64,000 nt of DNA from Hungatella hathewayi (GTDB lineage Bacteria; Bacillota; Clostridia; Lachnospirales; Lachnospiraceae): the NCBI GenBank assembly GCA_025149285.1, contig CP102274.1:3312001-3376000 (forward strand). The letters run 5' to 3'. Position numbers and translations under genes: made by a program. Position 1 is the stretch's first letter; each line of letters begins with the position of its first letter. Below are positions 36,037 to 44,855 of this stretch, in pieces. The notes under the pieces are model-generated. The model was not told where the DNA came from, searched no databases, and was given only the letters and a program-made list of their open reading frames with translations.

Positions 36037-36186
36037 TTATTTACTTTCTTCTGTCATACTGCCTGCATTCTTGGCATCCTTATAATCTCTGAATTTCTTG
36101 CCGCACACGATTCCTCCCCACGCCACTGCAAGGAAAAACAGAAACTTGATTGCCGTCTGCAGAAAACTTGCTAAAATTGCTGTCAT
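36037..36186 (-). CDS. Small 49-residue membrane protein upstream of alaS
   Basis: Reading the minus strand from ATG at 36186 gives 49 codons and a TAA. There is one hydrophobic helix (about 12-30, with FLFFLAVAWGG) and then a basic/acidic tail (GKKFRDYKD, ending MTEESK). GGAGGG lies 8 nt before the ATG, and the promoter at 36233-36261 precedes it, so it is very likely expressed, probably with alaS, whose ATG lies 18 nt further on. I do not recognise a named family. Confidence 0.65.
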   Translation of the reverse strand: MTAILASFLQTAIKFLFFLAVAWGGIVCGKKFRDYKDAKNAGSMTEESK

Positions 36187-36232
36187 AGATTCAACCCTCC
36201 TGACTGATTGCTATAGTTATGCTCATTTTAAT

Positions 36233-36261
36233 ATCCTATCATATCACTTTTTATTAATCAA
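36233..36261 (-). promoter_or_regulatory. sigma-A promoter of the small ORF-alaS unit
   Basis: Minus strand: TTGATT (36256-36261), 17-nt spacer, TAGGAT (36233-36238). Confidence 0.6.
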
Positions 36262-36313
36262 GATGTTGCCGCCGATTTTCTGTGTTATTTCCGAAATCCA
36301 CGTCATTCCATAT

Positions 36314-36367
36314 GCAAAAAAGCAGTCCCTTCACAAAACAGTTACTCCTGTTCCGTATGGGGACTGC
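36314..36367 (-). terminator. Rho-independent terminator after the LprI-like gene
   Basis: GCAGTCCC (36322-36329) pairs with GGGACTGC (36360-36367) over a long loop; on the minus strand the stem is followed by six T. It lies just past the stop at 36377 and separates that gene from the alaS promoter. Confidence 0.85.
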
Positions 36368-36376
36368 CATTTTCTT

Positions 36377-37261
36377 TTAATCTTCATTTTCCGCAGGCAG
36401 AGCCTGAATATATGTCTCTACGAGATCGTATGTCCTCGTTCTCGTGGATTCCGCCTGGGAAGCCGTATACTCTACACCCTCCAGAGAGCCGCCGCTGTAC
36501 TTCCTCGCTGCCTCCTCCGCCTTTGTATCCCGGCTCTTCGTCCAGGTCTGCTGTTCGCCTTCCAGCTTACTCCTGGCTTCCTCGTCCAGGCCGTCTATGA
36601 TATCCGCATAGATGGTGTTCATCTCGATGTTCCAGAGCCGGAGTTCCTTTTCAGCCAGCGTCTTCATGGAATACGTCGTGGAATCGGAGGACTCACTGCG
36701 CATCTTCTGAACCTGGGCATCTAATTCCGCCAGGCGTCTTTCGTAATATACCAGTTTTTCTTCCTCGTCATTCTGAAGCGATGCGCTTCCGCCCGGTCCT
36801 AACGGGGAGATGGATGGGACAGCCGCCGCATCCTCCCTGCTTCCCGGTCCGGCCGCTGCTGTCTCCGGGACTGCAGCTTCTCCTGCAGCCTCGTCTGAAT
36901 CCATCAGAAATGATTCAGGAGCCGGCGCCGCCGCCCCTTCTGCCGCCATGATCCGGGAGGACGCAGGTTCCGGAACTGCCGCCTGGTCAGCCGCCTCTCC
37001 CGTGTTACCCGGTGCCGCATCTTCCTCCTCTATGGGAGCTGCCGCCATACGCTTTTTGGCCGCTGCGGGAGTTTCCGCTCCTGCTCCCTCCGAATAGGCC
37101 TGCGGTATTCCTCCGCCTGCCGTCACCGGCATCTGCGTCACCGCCACGGTGTCCAGTGAACCGCCGTTCTGCCGGATAAATCTGCTGGTTGCAAACGTTA
37201 CCGCGATCCCGATCAGCAGGATGGCAGCGATCACAAGCCAGATTCCTTTATTTTTATTCAT
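36377..37261 (-). CDS. Membrane-anchored protein with LprI-like (DUF1311) C-terminus
   Basis: About 294 residues: an N-terminal membrane helix (about 6-24), a long low-complexity Ala/Glu/Pro-rich linker (about 40-180), and a C-terminal helical domain of about 100 residues beginning at KLVYYERRLAELDAQVQ. That domain contains EQQTWTKSRDTKAEEAARKY, with a Trp and acidic pattern resembling lysozyme-inhibitor LprI N-terminal domains. The family call is by eye. The frame could start at 37297, but AGGA 8 nt before the ATG at 37261 fits better. A terminator follows. Its function is unknown, possibly envelope related. Confidence 0.65.
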   Translation of the reverse strand: MNKNKGIWLVIAAILLIGIAVTFATSRFIRQNGGSLDTVAVTQMPVTAGGGIPQAYSEGAGAETPAAAKKRMAAAPIEEEDAAPGNTGEAADQAAVPEPASSRIMAAEGAAAPAPESFLMDSDEAAGEAAVPETAAAGPGSREDAAAVPSISPLGPGGSASLQNDEEEKLVYYERRLAELDAQVQKMRSESSDSTTYSMKTLAEKELRLWNIEMNTIYADIIDGLDEEARSKLEGEQQTWTKSRDTKAEEAARKYSGGSLEGVEYTASQAESTRTRTYDLVETYIQALPAENED

Positions 37262-37365
37262 GATTATCATCCTAACATACTTTGATAAAATTACCATATC
37301 ATAAATAAAAAAGAAAGGAAATAGGGTTCGTTAATTAGTAAGAGATTGTAAGAGATACGTAAGTT

Positions 37366-37842
37366 TTACAGGCCTTCATCCACCAGTAAGCTGTCCCCAT
37401 CCGCGGCAGTGGTAGCCAGCTGATCGCACCGCTCATTCTCCGGATGCCCGGCATGTCCTTTTACCCAGCAGAAGGTAACGCGGTGAGGTTCCATGGCTTT
37501 TAAAAGCCGTTTCCACAGATCGATATTCTTGACCGGACCGCTCTTGCCGCGCTTCCAGTTGTTCTTCACCCAGTTGTCGATCCAGTGCTGGTTGAAGGCA
37601 TCCGTTACATACTTGGAATCTGAATACAGTTCCACCTCGCAGGGCCTGTTCAGCGCCTCCAGCCCTGCGATTGCGGCCATCAGCTCCATACGGTTGTTGG
37701 TCGTCCTCACATAACCGGCCGACAGCGTCTTTTCATGGAGCTGCCCTTTGGAATCCGTGAACTGAAGTACAGCTCCGTAACCACCGGGTCCGTCCGGATT
37801 TCCTCTTGCAGCTCCATCTGTAAACAATAGTACTTTTCCCAT
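37366..37842 (-). CDS. rnhA: Ribonuclease HI
   Basis: A 158-residue RNase H1 that cuts RNA in RNA-DNA hybrids. The four acidic active-site residues are in place: D in [11 protein letters not shown] (near 9), E in RMELMAAI (near 53), D in ELYSDSKYV (near 75), and D in NERCDQLA (near 140). AGGAG precedes the ATG. It is probably a single gene; the beta-CASP nuclease lies upstream with a 113-bp gap. Confidence 0.96.
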   Translation of the reverse strand: MGKVLLFTDGAARGNPDGPGGYGAVLQFTDSKGQLHEKTLSAGYVRTTNNRMELMAAIAGLEALNRPCEVELYSDSKYVTDAFNQHWIDNWVKNNWKRGKSGPVKNIDLWKRLLKAMEPHRVTFCWVKGHAGHPENERCDQLATTAADGDSLLVDEGL

Positions 37843-37911
37843 CTTATGTCATTCTCCTGGCTATAAGCACTCAGCGGACGTTATTTGCCGCTTCCGTGCG
37901 ATGTATGTCAC

Positions 37912-37948
37912 CTCCACCTGGTTTAAGTCCCTCACAGACCTGGTGGAG
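37912..37948 (-). other. Hairpin between the beta-CASP nuclease gene and rnhA
   Basis: Arms 37912-37921 and 37939-37948 (CTCCACC with GGTGGAG plus two more pairs past one mismatch). It lies just after the nuclease stop but lacks a T-run, so whether it is a terminator is uncertain. In the rest of 37843-37955 I see no gene. Confidence 0.35.
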
Positions 37949-37955
37949 TGGCTCG

Positions 37956-39557
37956 TTATCTGTCCCATTTATCGCATAATGAATTGATCTGGTCCGCGAA
38001 TTTAGCCAGATCCTTGTTGGCTCCGCCTTCGTTATGGCGGATCACCGACAGCAGGCGTTCTCCTGCAGCCAGCAGACGCGCATAGACGCCAACCGCACGC
38101 TTCGCCGTCTCCACCGTCTTCGTCACAACTACTCCGGTTCTCTGCTCCAGCCATCTGCCGGCCGCTAAGTCGTATACAGATCCTGAATACGGCGCATCCG
38201 CCTGATATCCATATTCTTCTTTTAAAAGATTCCCGAACGAATCGCACACCTCATCATTCCCATGTACCAGAAATACTTCCCGGGGCTTCTCCTCGAATGC
38301 GTTCAGCCACTGAATCAGCCCTTCCATATCTGCATGGGCACTCATTCCATCCATCTTCTCAATGTGGGCCTCAACCTGAATGGTTTCACCGAACAGCCTC
38401 ACCTCCCGGCCGCCTTCCAAAAGGCTTCTGCCCAGCGTTCCTATGGACTGATACCCAGTAAAGACGATGGTACATTCAGGCCGCCACAGATTATGCTTTA
38501 AATGGTGCCTGATCCGGCCCGCATCGCACATGCCTGCCGCGGAGATGATGACCTTCGGTTTTGTGTCGAAATTGATATCTCTCGATTCCGCACTGGTAAT
38601 GGAGAGCTTCAGCCCCGGAAACGAGATCGGGTTGATCCCCTGCGTCACAAGCGCCTTCGTCTCCTCGTCATAACAGTCCACCAGATTATCCTTAAACACA
38701 CTGGTCGCCTCAACGGCAAGAGGACTGTCGACATAGACCTCGAATCCGTCGTGCCCCTTCACCATATGCTCCGCCTTGATGATCCGGAACATGTAGAGAA
38801 GTTCCTGCGTTCTGCCCACGGCAAATGCAGGAATCACCACATTGCCGCCCCGGTCCAGGGTTCTCTGGACGATATCCGCGAGAATGGAGACGTGATCCGG
38901 TATCTGGCCGTGAAGCCGGTCGCCATAGGTGCACTCCATCACTACGTAATCCGCATTTTTGATATACTGGGGATCCCGGATCAGCGGCTTATTCTTATTG
39001 CCGATGTCACCGGAAAATACGATTTTCTTCGAAATATCATTCTCTTTGATCCATACCTCGATGGAGGCAGACCCCAGTAAATGTCCGACATCGGTAAACC
39101 GAATGGTAAGGCCCTCCTCCAGTTTTATTATTTCATCATAGCTGCAGGGGTTAAACTGCTTTAATACCCCCATTGCATCATTCATTTCATACAGCGGCAC
39201 TTCTTCCTGCCGCCCGGCTCGTCTGGCCTTCCTGTTCTTCCACTCCGCCTCTGATTCCTGGATATGCGCGCTGTCCTTCAGCATGATATTGCACAAATCC
39301 GCCGTGGCTTCGGTGGTGATAATTTCCCCTCGGAATCCTCTCGCATAGATAAAAGGAATCATCCCTGCATGGTCGATATGGGCATGAGTCAGAAGCACAT
39401 AATCGATCTCCGAATAGCTCACCGGAAGCTCCGCATTCTCAAAATAGTCCACACCCTGCTTCATACCGCAGTCCACCAGAATCTTAAGCCCTGCGGCTTC
39501 TAAATAATGGCAGCTGCCGGTTACCTCATGGTCCGCGCCGATGAACATTAATTTCAT
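37956..39557 (-). CDS. Beta-CASP metallo-beta-lactamase fold RNase-like protein
   Basis: A 533-residue protein of the YSH1/CPSF73-type group (COG1236). The metal-binding motif HxHxDH lies in LLTHAHIDHAGMIPF (about 56-70). The beta-CASP region has GDIGNKNKPLI, ECTYGDR and SAAGMCDAGRIRHHLK. Motif C-like MSAHADMEGL (near 395) and VHGN follow. Such bacterial proteins are presumed RNA-processing nucleases. The C-terminal about 80 residues lie outside the core. AAGGAGG and an extended -10 promoter precede it. Confidence 0.9.
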   Translation of the reverse strand: MKLMFIGADHEVTGSCHYLEAAGLKILVDCGMKQGVDYFENAELPVSYSEIDYVLLTHAHIDHAGMIPFIYARGFRGEIITTEATADLCNIMLKDSAHIQESEAEWKNRKARRAGRQEEVPLYEMNDAMGVLKQFNPCSYDEIIKLEEGLTIRFTDVGHLLGSASIEVWIKENDISKKIVFSGDIGNKNKPLIRDPQYIKNADYVVMECTYGDRLHGQIPDHVSILADIVQRTLDRGGNVVIPAFAVGRTQELLYMFRIIKAEHMVKGHDGFEVYVDSPLAVEATSVFKDNLVDCYDEETKALVTQGINPISFPGLKLSITSAESRDINFDTKPKVIISAAGMCDAGRIRHHLKHNLWRPECTIVFTGYQSIGTLGRSLLEGGREVRLFGETIQVEAHIEKMDGMSAHADMEGLIQWLNAFEEKPREVFLVHGNDEVCDSFGNLLKEEYGYQADAPYSGSVYDLAAGRWLEQRTGVVVTKTVETAKRAVGVYARLLAAGERLLSVIRHNEGGANKDLAKFADQINSLCDKWDR

Positions 39558-39597
39558 TGAAAGCCCTCCTTATTTTTCTTCTGTCGGTCATTTTCCT

Positions 39598-39608
39598 ATT
39601 ATAGCATA
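39598..39608 (-). promoter_or_regulatory. Extended -10 promoter of the beta-CASP gene
   Basis: On the minus strand TATGCTATAAT gives a perfect -10 (39598-39603) with TG upstream; no good -35 is visible 17 nt further up (TTTCAT at best). Confidence 0.55.
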
Positions 39609-39661
39609 AACTCAAACCTCATGAAAGGCCTCATTCTCCTGTTCTGCCGTTCCCGGTGAAT

Positions 39662-41137
39662 TTATATGATAATGCAGATCATTCCTCCGTTGCTGTCGTT
39701 GATGATCTTCTGAAGCGTATCCTGAAGCTTCAGCTGACAGTCCTCCGTAAGCTGGGAGACTTTGGCGGATATACCGTCCTCCACAATCTGCTCGATGGAC
39801 TTTCCAAAAATATTGGTGTTCCAGATGCCTTCCTCGCTCTCTCTGGCATTTTCCTTAATGTAGGCAATCAAGTCCTCTGCCTGCTGTTCACTGCCTACAA
39901 TCGGTGCGATCTCTGTCTGGATATGGGCCTTGATCAGATTGATGGAGGGGGCCTCCGCCCGCATCTTGACCCCGTATTTGTTGCCGTGTTTAATCACTTC
40001 CGGCTCATCAAGGATGATTTCCGAACGTTCCGGCGTCACAACGCCATATCCTTTTAAGCGAACCTGGCTCATGGCATTGTTCACTTTTTCATATTCCGCA
40101 CGCATCTTTGCAAGATCGCTTAAGGTCTGCATCAGCTGGTATTCTCCTTCGATGGGAATTCCCACGTAGTCGCTTAGGATCTGATAATAATAGCTGTCAT
40201 CCACATCCATACCCATGGAGACACTTCCATCCGCCATGTTCATATTCTGTACTTTTACGGCCCGGATACTCTCAATTGCGCCGTCGAACAGATCGGAGGT
40301 GATATCCTTCATATGGGTAACCTTTTTCACCATGTCTTTGGCGGCCTGGATAATCTGTGATTTCAGCCAGTGGCTTGCAGGAAGAATCTCCAGCCATTTG
40401 GGAATATAGAAATCCATCTCCGTAACCGGAAATTCCTTCAGCACGCGTTCCAGAATGTGGTAGACATCGTCCTTTTTCAGCTGCTCGCAGTTCACCGGCA
40501 TAACGGTCACATCGTATTTTTCCCTCATCTCCTTCGCAAGAGCCGCAGTCTCATCGGAATACGGTTTTACGGAGTTTAAGAGCACGATGAACGGCTTTCC
40601 GAGTTCCTTCAGTTCTGTGATGGTCCGCTCTTCCGCGGCTATGTAGTTGGGGCGTTTCAGTTCCCCGATGGTGCCATCCGTCGTGATAACGGCGCCGATG
40701 GTGGAGTGGTCGTTTATGACCTTCCTCGTTCCGATCTCTGCGGCCTTTGTAAAGGGAATCTCATAGTCAAACCATGGAGTCTTTACAAGTCGTTCTTCAT
40801 CATTTTCGATGTGTCCGGCTGCGCCTTCCACCATAAATCCCACGCAGTCGATGAGCCGGACCTTCGTCTCGATCTCCTCACCCAGCCGGATCTCCGCCGC
40901 CTCCTTCGGTATAAATTTCGGTTCCGTCGTCATGATCGTCTTCCCGGCCGCGCTCTGCGGAAGTTCATCTCTCGTCTGCGTTTTCTGATGCTCATCCACC
41001 ATTTCCGGCAGCACCATCAGTTCCATAAACCGTTTGATAAAGGTGGATTTTCCCGTCCGCACCGGTCCGACTACGCCTATATAAATCTCTCCATTGGTCC
41101 GGGCTTTAATATCACTGTATACATCAAAATTGTCCAT
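39662..41137 (-). CDS. spoIVA: Stage IV sporulation protein A (SpoIVA)
   Basis: A 491-residue ATPase that polymerises on the forespore surface to form the coat basement layer. It opens with the hallmark MDNFDVYSDIKARTNGEIY and the Walker A GPVRTGKST near residues 24-32. Further landmarks are the sensor region VRLIDCVGF and the conserved C-terminus ending GGMICIII, needed for localisation in B. subtilis. The frame extends upstream to 41182, but AAGGGGG just before the ATG at 41137 and the family start define it. A sigma-E-type promoter lies upstream. Confidence 0.97.
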   Translation of the reverse strand: MDNFDVYSDIKARTNGEIYIGVVGPVRTGKSTFIKRFMELMVLPEMVDEHQKTQTRDELPQSAAGKTIMTTEPKFIPKEAAEIRLGEEIETKVRLIDCVGFMVEGAAGHIENDEERLVKTPWFDYEIPFTKAAEIGTRKVINDHSTIGAVITTDGTIGELKRPNYIAAEERTITELKELGKPFIVLLNSVKPYSDETAALAKEMREKYDVTVMPVNCEQLKKDDVYHILERVLKEFPVTEMDFYIPKWLEILPASHWLKSQIIQAAKDMVKKVTHMKDITSDLFDGAIESIRAVKVQNMNMADGSVSMGMDVDDSYYYQILSDYVGIPIEGEYQLMQTLSDLAKMRAEYEKVNNAMSQVRLKGYGVVTPERSEIILDEPEVIKHGNKYGVKMRAEAPSINLIKAHIQTEIAPIVGSEQQAEDLIAYIKENARESEEGIWNTNIFGKSIEQIVEDGISAKVSQLTEDCQLKLQDTLQKIINDSNGGMICIII

Positions 41138-41163
41138 AAAGATACCCCCTTCTGTGCTGTTAT

Positions 41164-41191
41164 AATATATGCAGGGGATCACTTAATATTC
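41164..41191 (-). promoter_or_regulatory. sigma-E promoter of spoIVA
   Basis: Minus strand: GAATATT (41185-41191), a 13-nt spacer, and CATATATT (41164-41171). These match the mother-cell sigma-E consensus (KMATATT / CATACANT) well, and spoIVA is a known sigma-E target in B. subtilis. Confidence 0.65.
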
Positions 41192-41241
41192 CAGCAAGTC
41201 TGTTTAAGATTATTTGATGCCCTCAATCTTCCCACCATTGG

Positions 41242-41275
41242 GAAAGCCCCAGGTTCTTCCGTCCCTGGGGCTTTC
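41242..41275 (-). terminator. Hairpin terminator after the CPBP/liv operon
   Basis: A 12-bp perfect stem (GAAAGCCCCAGG, 41242-41253, with 41264-41275) and a 10-nt loop, 10 nt past the CPBP stop. The U-tract is weak (CTTTCCC), so this is probable rather than certain. A smaller hairpin (CTTCCCA/TGGGAAAG) follows. Confidence 0.55.
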
Positions 41276-41285
41276 TCTGCATGAG

Positions 41286-42251
41286 TCATTGAAGCACTTC
41301 CGGCTTCTCTGAATCGCTTAAGAAATCGTAGTTTGAATTCCGATAATAATACCATACAAATATAAAGCTGAGCAAAGTCACTATGGTGGTCAGTATGCCA
41401 CCCTCGATTCCAAAGGCACCTCCGTTCAGCAGATTGCTTTCCGCATATTGCGTTGTAATGATGCCAGGAATCTGGAGGCCGCTGACAGGCATTCCATAGA
41501 CCACCCCCTGAAAGATATTCCAGGTAATATGATATCCAATACACATCCATATGGAACCCGACTTTAGGAACATATAGGAAAAAAGTATCCCGACAAGTAT
41601 AATGTTAAAGACGGAAAAAAATGTTACTCCCGGATTACTCAAATGAATCAGTCCAAAAATCACAGACGGAACAAACATAATAACAGGGACATTGCGGCAC
41701 CGACGCAGAACAGCCATTAAAAAGCCGCGGTTCAACGTTTCCTCCGCAATCCCCACCAAAACAAAAGTAAGCAGCCACCAGAAGGTCAGTCCCGAAACTG
41801 TAAGTCCGTTTGATACAACGCGTCCCTTTCCTATCATAAGAACCAAAAGAAAGATAACAGAGCAGTTTAAAATTCCCAGCAGCATACCTGCAGCCCCGTC
41901 TTTTCTCCTCTTCTTACCCTTTAAAGAATCCAGTCCCATCACCCGGACCGAATGTTTCATCCCCAATCGCCATATGGTAATTGGAACTGCAAGCATAAGA
42001 AGTTCTGTAAGTATCTGAAACGCGACGGGCAGAAAGATGTTATCGAACCATTCTGCCACGCTGGAAAACTCTCCGGTTACCGGATTGATGTCGCCTGTGG
42101 CAATCAAAATCTTTCTCAGCAGCTCTATGATCAGATTGCCGGAGACAAGAGCCAGAATATAGTAAACAGCCATTGTAATCAGGATAATCCACCCTGACCG
42201 CACCTGTCCGAATCTGTTTTTCATCAATCTATTATCCCATAATCTGCTCAT
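41286..42251 (-). CDS. CPBP-family intramembrane metalloprotease
   Basis: About 321 residues with eight or so hydrophobic segments. The CPBP (Abi/Rce1) motifs are in order: EETLNRGFL (EExxxR, near 185), FGLIHLSN (FxxxH, near 220) and a later H/N-bearing helix (GYHITWNIFQG, near 255). These form the intramembrane zinc site. The start at 42251 has GGAG 6 nt upstream. The longer GTG frame at 42275 overlaps livF by 8 nt. It lies immediately after livF, an unusual partner for an amino acid importer. The substrate is unknown. Confidence 0.85.
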   Translation of the reverse strand: MSRLWDNRLMKNRFGQVRSGWIILITMAVYYILALVSGNLIIELLRKILIATGDINPVTGEFSSVAEWFDNIFLPVAFQILTELLMLAVPITIWRLGMKHSVRVMGLDSLKGKKRRKDGAAGMLLGILNCSVIFLLVLMIGKGRVVSNGLTVSGLTFWWLLTFVLVGIAEETLNRGFLMAVLRRCRNVPVIMFVPSVIFGLIHLSNPGVTFFSVFNIILVGILFSYMFLKSGSIWMCIGYHITWNIFQGVVYGMPVSGLQIPGIITTQYAESNLLNGGAFGIEGGILTTIVTLLSFIFVWYYYRNSNYDFLSDSEKPEVLQ

Positions 42252-42267
42252 TGGCCGCTCCAACTTC

Positions 42268-42978
42268 CTACTCACTTAAATAAGCCTTCTTCACCGAATC
42301 ATCATTCATCAGTTCCTTCGCATCTCCGCTCAGAACGATATCTCCCGTCTCCAACACGTAGGCCCTGTTTGCGATAGAAAGCGCCTTTTTCGCATTCTGC
42401 TCCACTAAAAGCACCGTGGTTCCGGACTTGTTGATCTCCTGAATGATATCGAAGATTTCATTGACATAGATTGGAGACAAGCCCATGGACGGCTCATCCA
42501 TGACAATCAGCTTCGGATGCGACATCAGTGCTCGTCCCATGGCCAGCATCTGCTGTTCTCCGCCGCTCAAGGTTCCGGCCGGCTGGTTCCTGCGCTCAAG
42601 CAGTCTCGGAAAGCGCTTATAGATCATCTGCAGCGTCTCCTCGATCTCCGTCTTGTCTTTCCTCGTATAAGCTCCCAGCTTCAGGTTCTCGAATACGGTC
42701 AGATCTGCAAACACACGTCTGCCCTCGGGAACGTGAGCCATTCCCATTCCGACAATCCTGTCGCCCCGGACCTTTGTAATATCGCAGCCATCAAAGCCGA
42801 TCGAACCGCCGGCCGCTTTTAACAGACCGGTGATCGTATGCAGCGTCGTCGTTTTGCCCGCGCCGTTGGCTCCGATTAAGGCTACAATCTCCCCTTCATT
42901 TACTTCAAAGGATATTCCTTTCAGCGCCTTGATGACGCCGTAATACACTTCCAGATTTTTAACTTCCAGTATTGCCAT
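42268..42978 (-). CDS. livF: Branched-chain amino acid ABC transporter, ATPase LivF
   Basis: A 236-residue ATP-binding subunit. Walker A GANGAGKTT (about 35-43), the ABC signature LSGGEQQMLAMGRAL, Walker B KLIVMDEPSMGL and the switch His region LLVEQNAKKAL are all typical of LivF. LivF and LivG pair beneath the LivH/LivM permeases. AGGAGG precedes the ATG, and livG ends 12 nt upstream. Confidence 0.94.
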   Translation of the reverse strand: MAILEVKNLEVYYGVIKALKGISFEVNEGEIVALIGANGAGKTTTLHTITGLLKAAGGSIGFDGCDITKVRGDRIVGMGMAHVPEGRRVFADLTVFENLKLGAYTRKDKTEIEETLQMIYKRFPRLLERRNQPAGTLSGGEQQMLAMGRALMSHPKLIVMDEPSMGLSPIYVNEIFDIIQEINKSGTTVLLVEQNAKKALSIANRAYVLETGDIVLSGDAKELMNDDSVKKAYLSE

Positions 42979-42990
42979 GCCCGTCTCCTC

Positions 42991-43749
42991 CTATTCTCCG
43001 AGATATGCCTTGATGACCTCCGGGTCATTTAACACATCCGCCGTATTGCCCTGGGCGAGCACCTGACCAAAGTTTAACACAGTCAGCTTCTCACAGATAC
43101 CGGAGACAAGTTTCATATCATGCTCGATCAGAAGAATCGTCATATCGAAATTATCGCGTACAAACCGGATGGTGTCCATCAGTTCCTTCGTCTCGTTGGG
43201 ATTCATGCCGGCCGCCGGCTCATCGAGAAGCAGAAGCTTCGGATTCGTTGCCAGTGCCCGGGCAATCTCCAGCTTCCGCTGTTTGCCGTATGGCAGATTG
43301 GAGGCCAGAGTATCCTTTTCCCGGTCCAGATCAAAGACCTTCAGAAGTTCTACCGCCTTCTCGTCCATCGTCTTCTCCACCTTAAAATACTTGGGAAGAC
43401 GCAGAATTCCGGCTATGGCAGAATAGGAATACTGATTGTGAAGACCCGCCTTCACGTTGTCGAGCACAGTCAGTTCCTTAAACAGACGGATATTCTGGAA
43501 GGTTCTGGCGACACCCGCGCGGTTGATCTCCATGGTCTTCTTCCCTGTGATGTTCATTCCATCCAAGTGGATCGTACCCATATTAGGCTTATACACACCG
43601 GTCAACAGGTTGAATATCGTCGTCTTACCGGCGCCGTTAGGGCCGATCAGTCCGTAGAGCTGGCCTTTCTCAATGGTAATGCTGAAATCATCCACGGCGC
43701 GCAGTCCGCCGAAAGAGATGCCGAGGTTTTTAATTTCAAGTAATGCCAT
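42991..43749 (-). CDS. livG: Branched-chain amino acid ABC transporter, ATPase LivG
   Basis: A 252-residue ATP-binding subunit. Walker A GPNGAGKTT (about 37-45), ARTFQNIRLF (the LivG-type Q-loop region), SNLPYGKQRKLEIARAL as a variant signature, Walker B LLLLDEPAAGMN and LLIEHDMKLV. The PYGKQR signature in place of LSGGQ is normal for LivG. AGGAGG precedes the ATG. Confidence 0.94.
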   Translation of the reverse strand: MALLEIKNLGISFGGLRAVDDFSITIEKGQLYGLIGPNGAGKTTIFNLLTGVYKPNMGTIHLDGMNITGKKTMEINRAGVARTFQNIRLFKELTVLDNVKAGLHNQYSYSAIAGILRLPKYFKVEKTMDEKAVELLKVFDLDREKDTLASNLPYGKQRKLEIARALATNPKLLLLDEPAAGMNPNETKELMDTIRFVRDNFDMTILLIEHDMKLVSGICEKLTVLNFGQVLAQGNTADVLNDPEVIKAYLGE

Positions 43750-43751
43750 GC

Positions 43752-44846
43752 TTATGAAACCTCCTTATCTGCCGTGTTCTTATGAAAATACCGTTTCAGA
43801 GAGTGACGTTTTCTGAAATCGATAAACTTCGGACTCCAGTTGAAAATCATCATGACAATCAGAATAATTGCGTAAATCAGCATACGGTACGTATTGAGTC
43901 CGCGGAGCATCTCCGGGAGCAGAGTCAGGATCACTGCGGCAATCATGGATCCGCGGATGTTGCCGATTCCTCCCAGCACAACGAATACCAGAATCATAAT
44001 GGACTGATTGTATCCGAAATTCTTCTGTGTCGCCGTCAGAGCCGATAAGTTATGGGAATAAAGAACGCCCGCAACACCGGCTAAGGAAGCGGATATGGTA
44101 AACGCCATCAGTTTATACTTTGTGATGTTGATACCGATGGATTCCGCCGCAATCCGGTTGTCACGCACCGACATGATGGCTCGGCCGGATCTGGAATGAA
44201 TCAGATTCAGGACGATAAACAGTGTGATCAGAATCAGAATGATCCCCACCGTAAATGTGGCGTTTTTCGGCGTTCCGTTGATTCCCTGGGCGCCGTTCAT
44301 AATTATCTGACCATCTTCCTGCATCTGAAGCGCCATGGCATTTTTTATGGAGACATGAATGCCGTTGCTGTCCTTTCCCAGATAGATGACATTGACCACA
44401 TTCTTAATAATCTCACCGAATGCCAGCGTAACTATGGCCAGATAGTCGCCTCTCAGCCTCAGCACCGGAATTCCTACGACGATGCCGGCTGCAGCCGCGG
44501 CCGCGGCGCCTACCAGGATTGCCAGCGTAAAACGGATTCCTGCAATGGGAATCGTATCCAGCATACAGATGGAAAATAAGGAGCTGGCAAATGCTCCCAC
44601 GCACATAAAACCGGCGTGTCCCAGGCTCAGCTCGCCCAGGATGCCTACCGTTAAATTCAGGGAGACAGCCATGATCGTATAGATGCAGAGAGGTACCAGA
44701 AGGCCCTTCATCAGGCTGCTCATGTGCCCCCCGCTGATCAGGATCTCTACTATAATATAGGCTGCGATGACGATACCGTATGTAATCAAATTGCTTCTTG
44801 TTGTTTTATTTATCTGCAGACTTTTCGTCTTTCCACTTTTTCCCAT
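43752..44846 (-). CDS. livM: Branched-chain amino acid ABC transporter, permease LivM
   Basis: A polytopic permease of about 364 residues. Family signatures are LTVGILGELSLGHAGFMCVGAF (near 65-86), RLRGDYLAIVTLAFGEI (near 130) and ITKYKLMAFTISASLAGVAGVLYSH. I start it at the ATG of 44846, with AGGTG 6 nt upstream, just after the livH stop; the longer GTG frame starts 9 nt earlier. It forms the channel with LivH. Confidence 0.93.
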   Translation of the reverse strand: MGKSGKTKSLQINKTTRSNLITYGIVIAAYIIVEILISGGHMSSLMKGLLVPLCIYTIMAVSLNLTVGILGELSLGHAGFMCVGAFASSLFSICMLDTIPIAGIRFTLAILVGAAAAAAAGIVVGIPVLRLRGDYLAIVTLAFGEIIKNVVNVIYLGKDSNGIHVSIKNAMALQMQEDGQIIMNGAQGINGTPKNATFTVGIILILITLFIVLNLIHSRSGRAIMSVRDNRIAAESIGINITKYKLMAFTISASLAGVAGVLYSHNLSALTATQKNFGYNQSIMILVFVVLGGIGNIRGSMIAAVILTLLPEMLRGLNTYRMLIYAIILIVMMIFNWSPKFIDFRKRHSLKRYFHKNTADKEVS

Positions 44847-44855
44847 GACCCGCAC

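Noticed and set aside
36019-36300. T-box or other riboswitch before alaS
   Set aside because: The leader is short and mostly occupied by the 49-codon ORF; no T-box sequence or specifier loop is visible.
37872-37881. CAGCGGACGT, equal to ten nt of the palindromic element end, between rnhA and the beta-CASP gene
   Set aside because: Only ten nt match and the neighbouring hairpin is unlike the element core. A lone remnant is possible but not supported.
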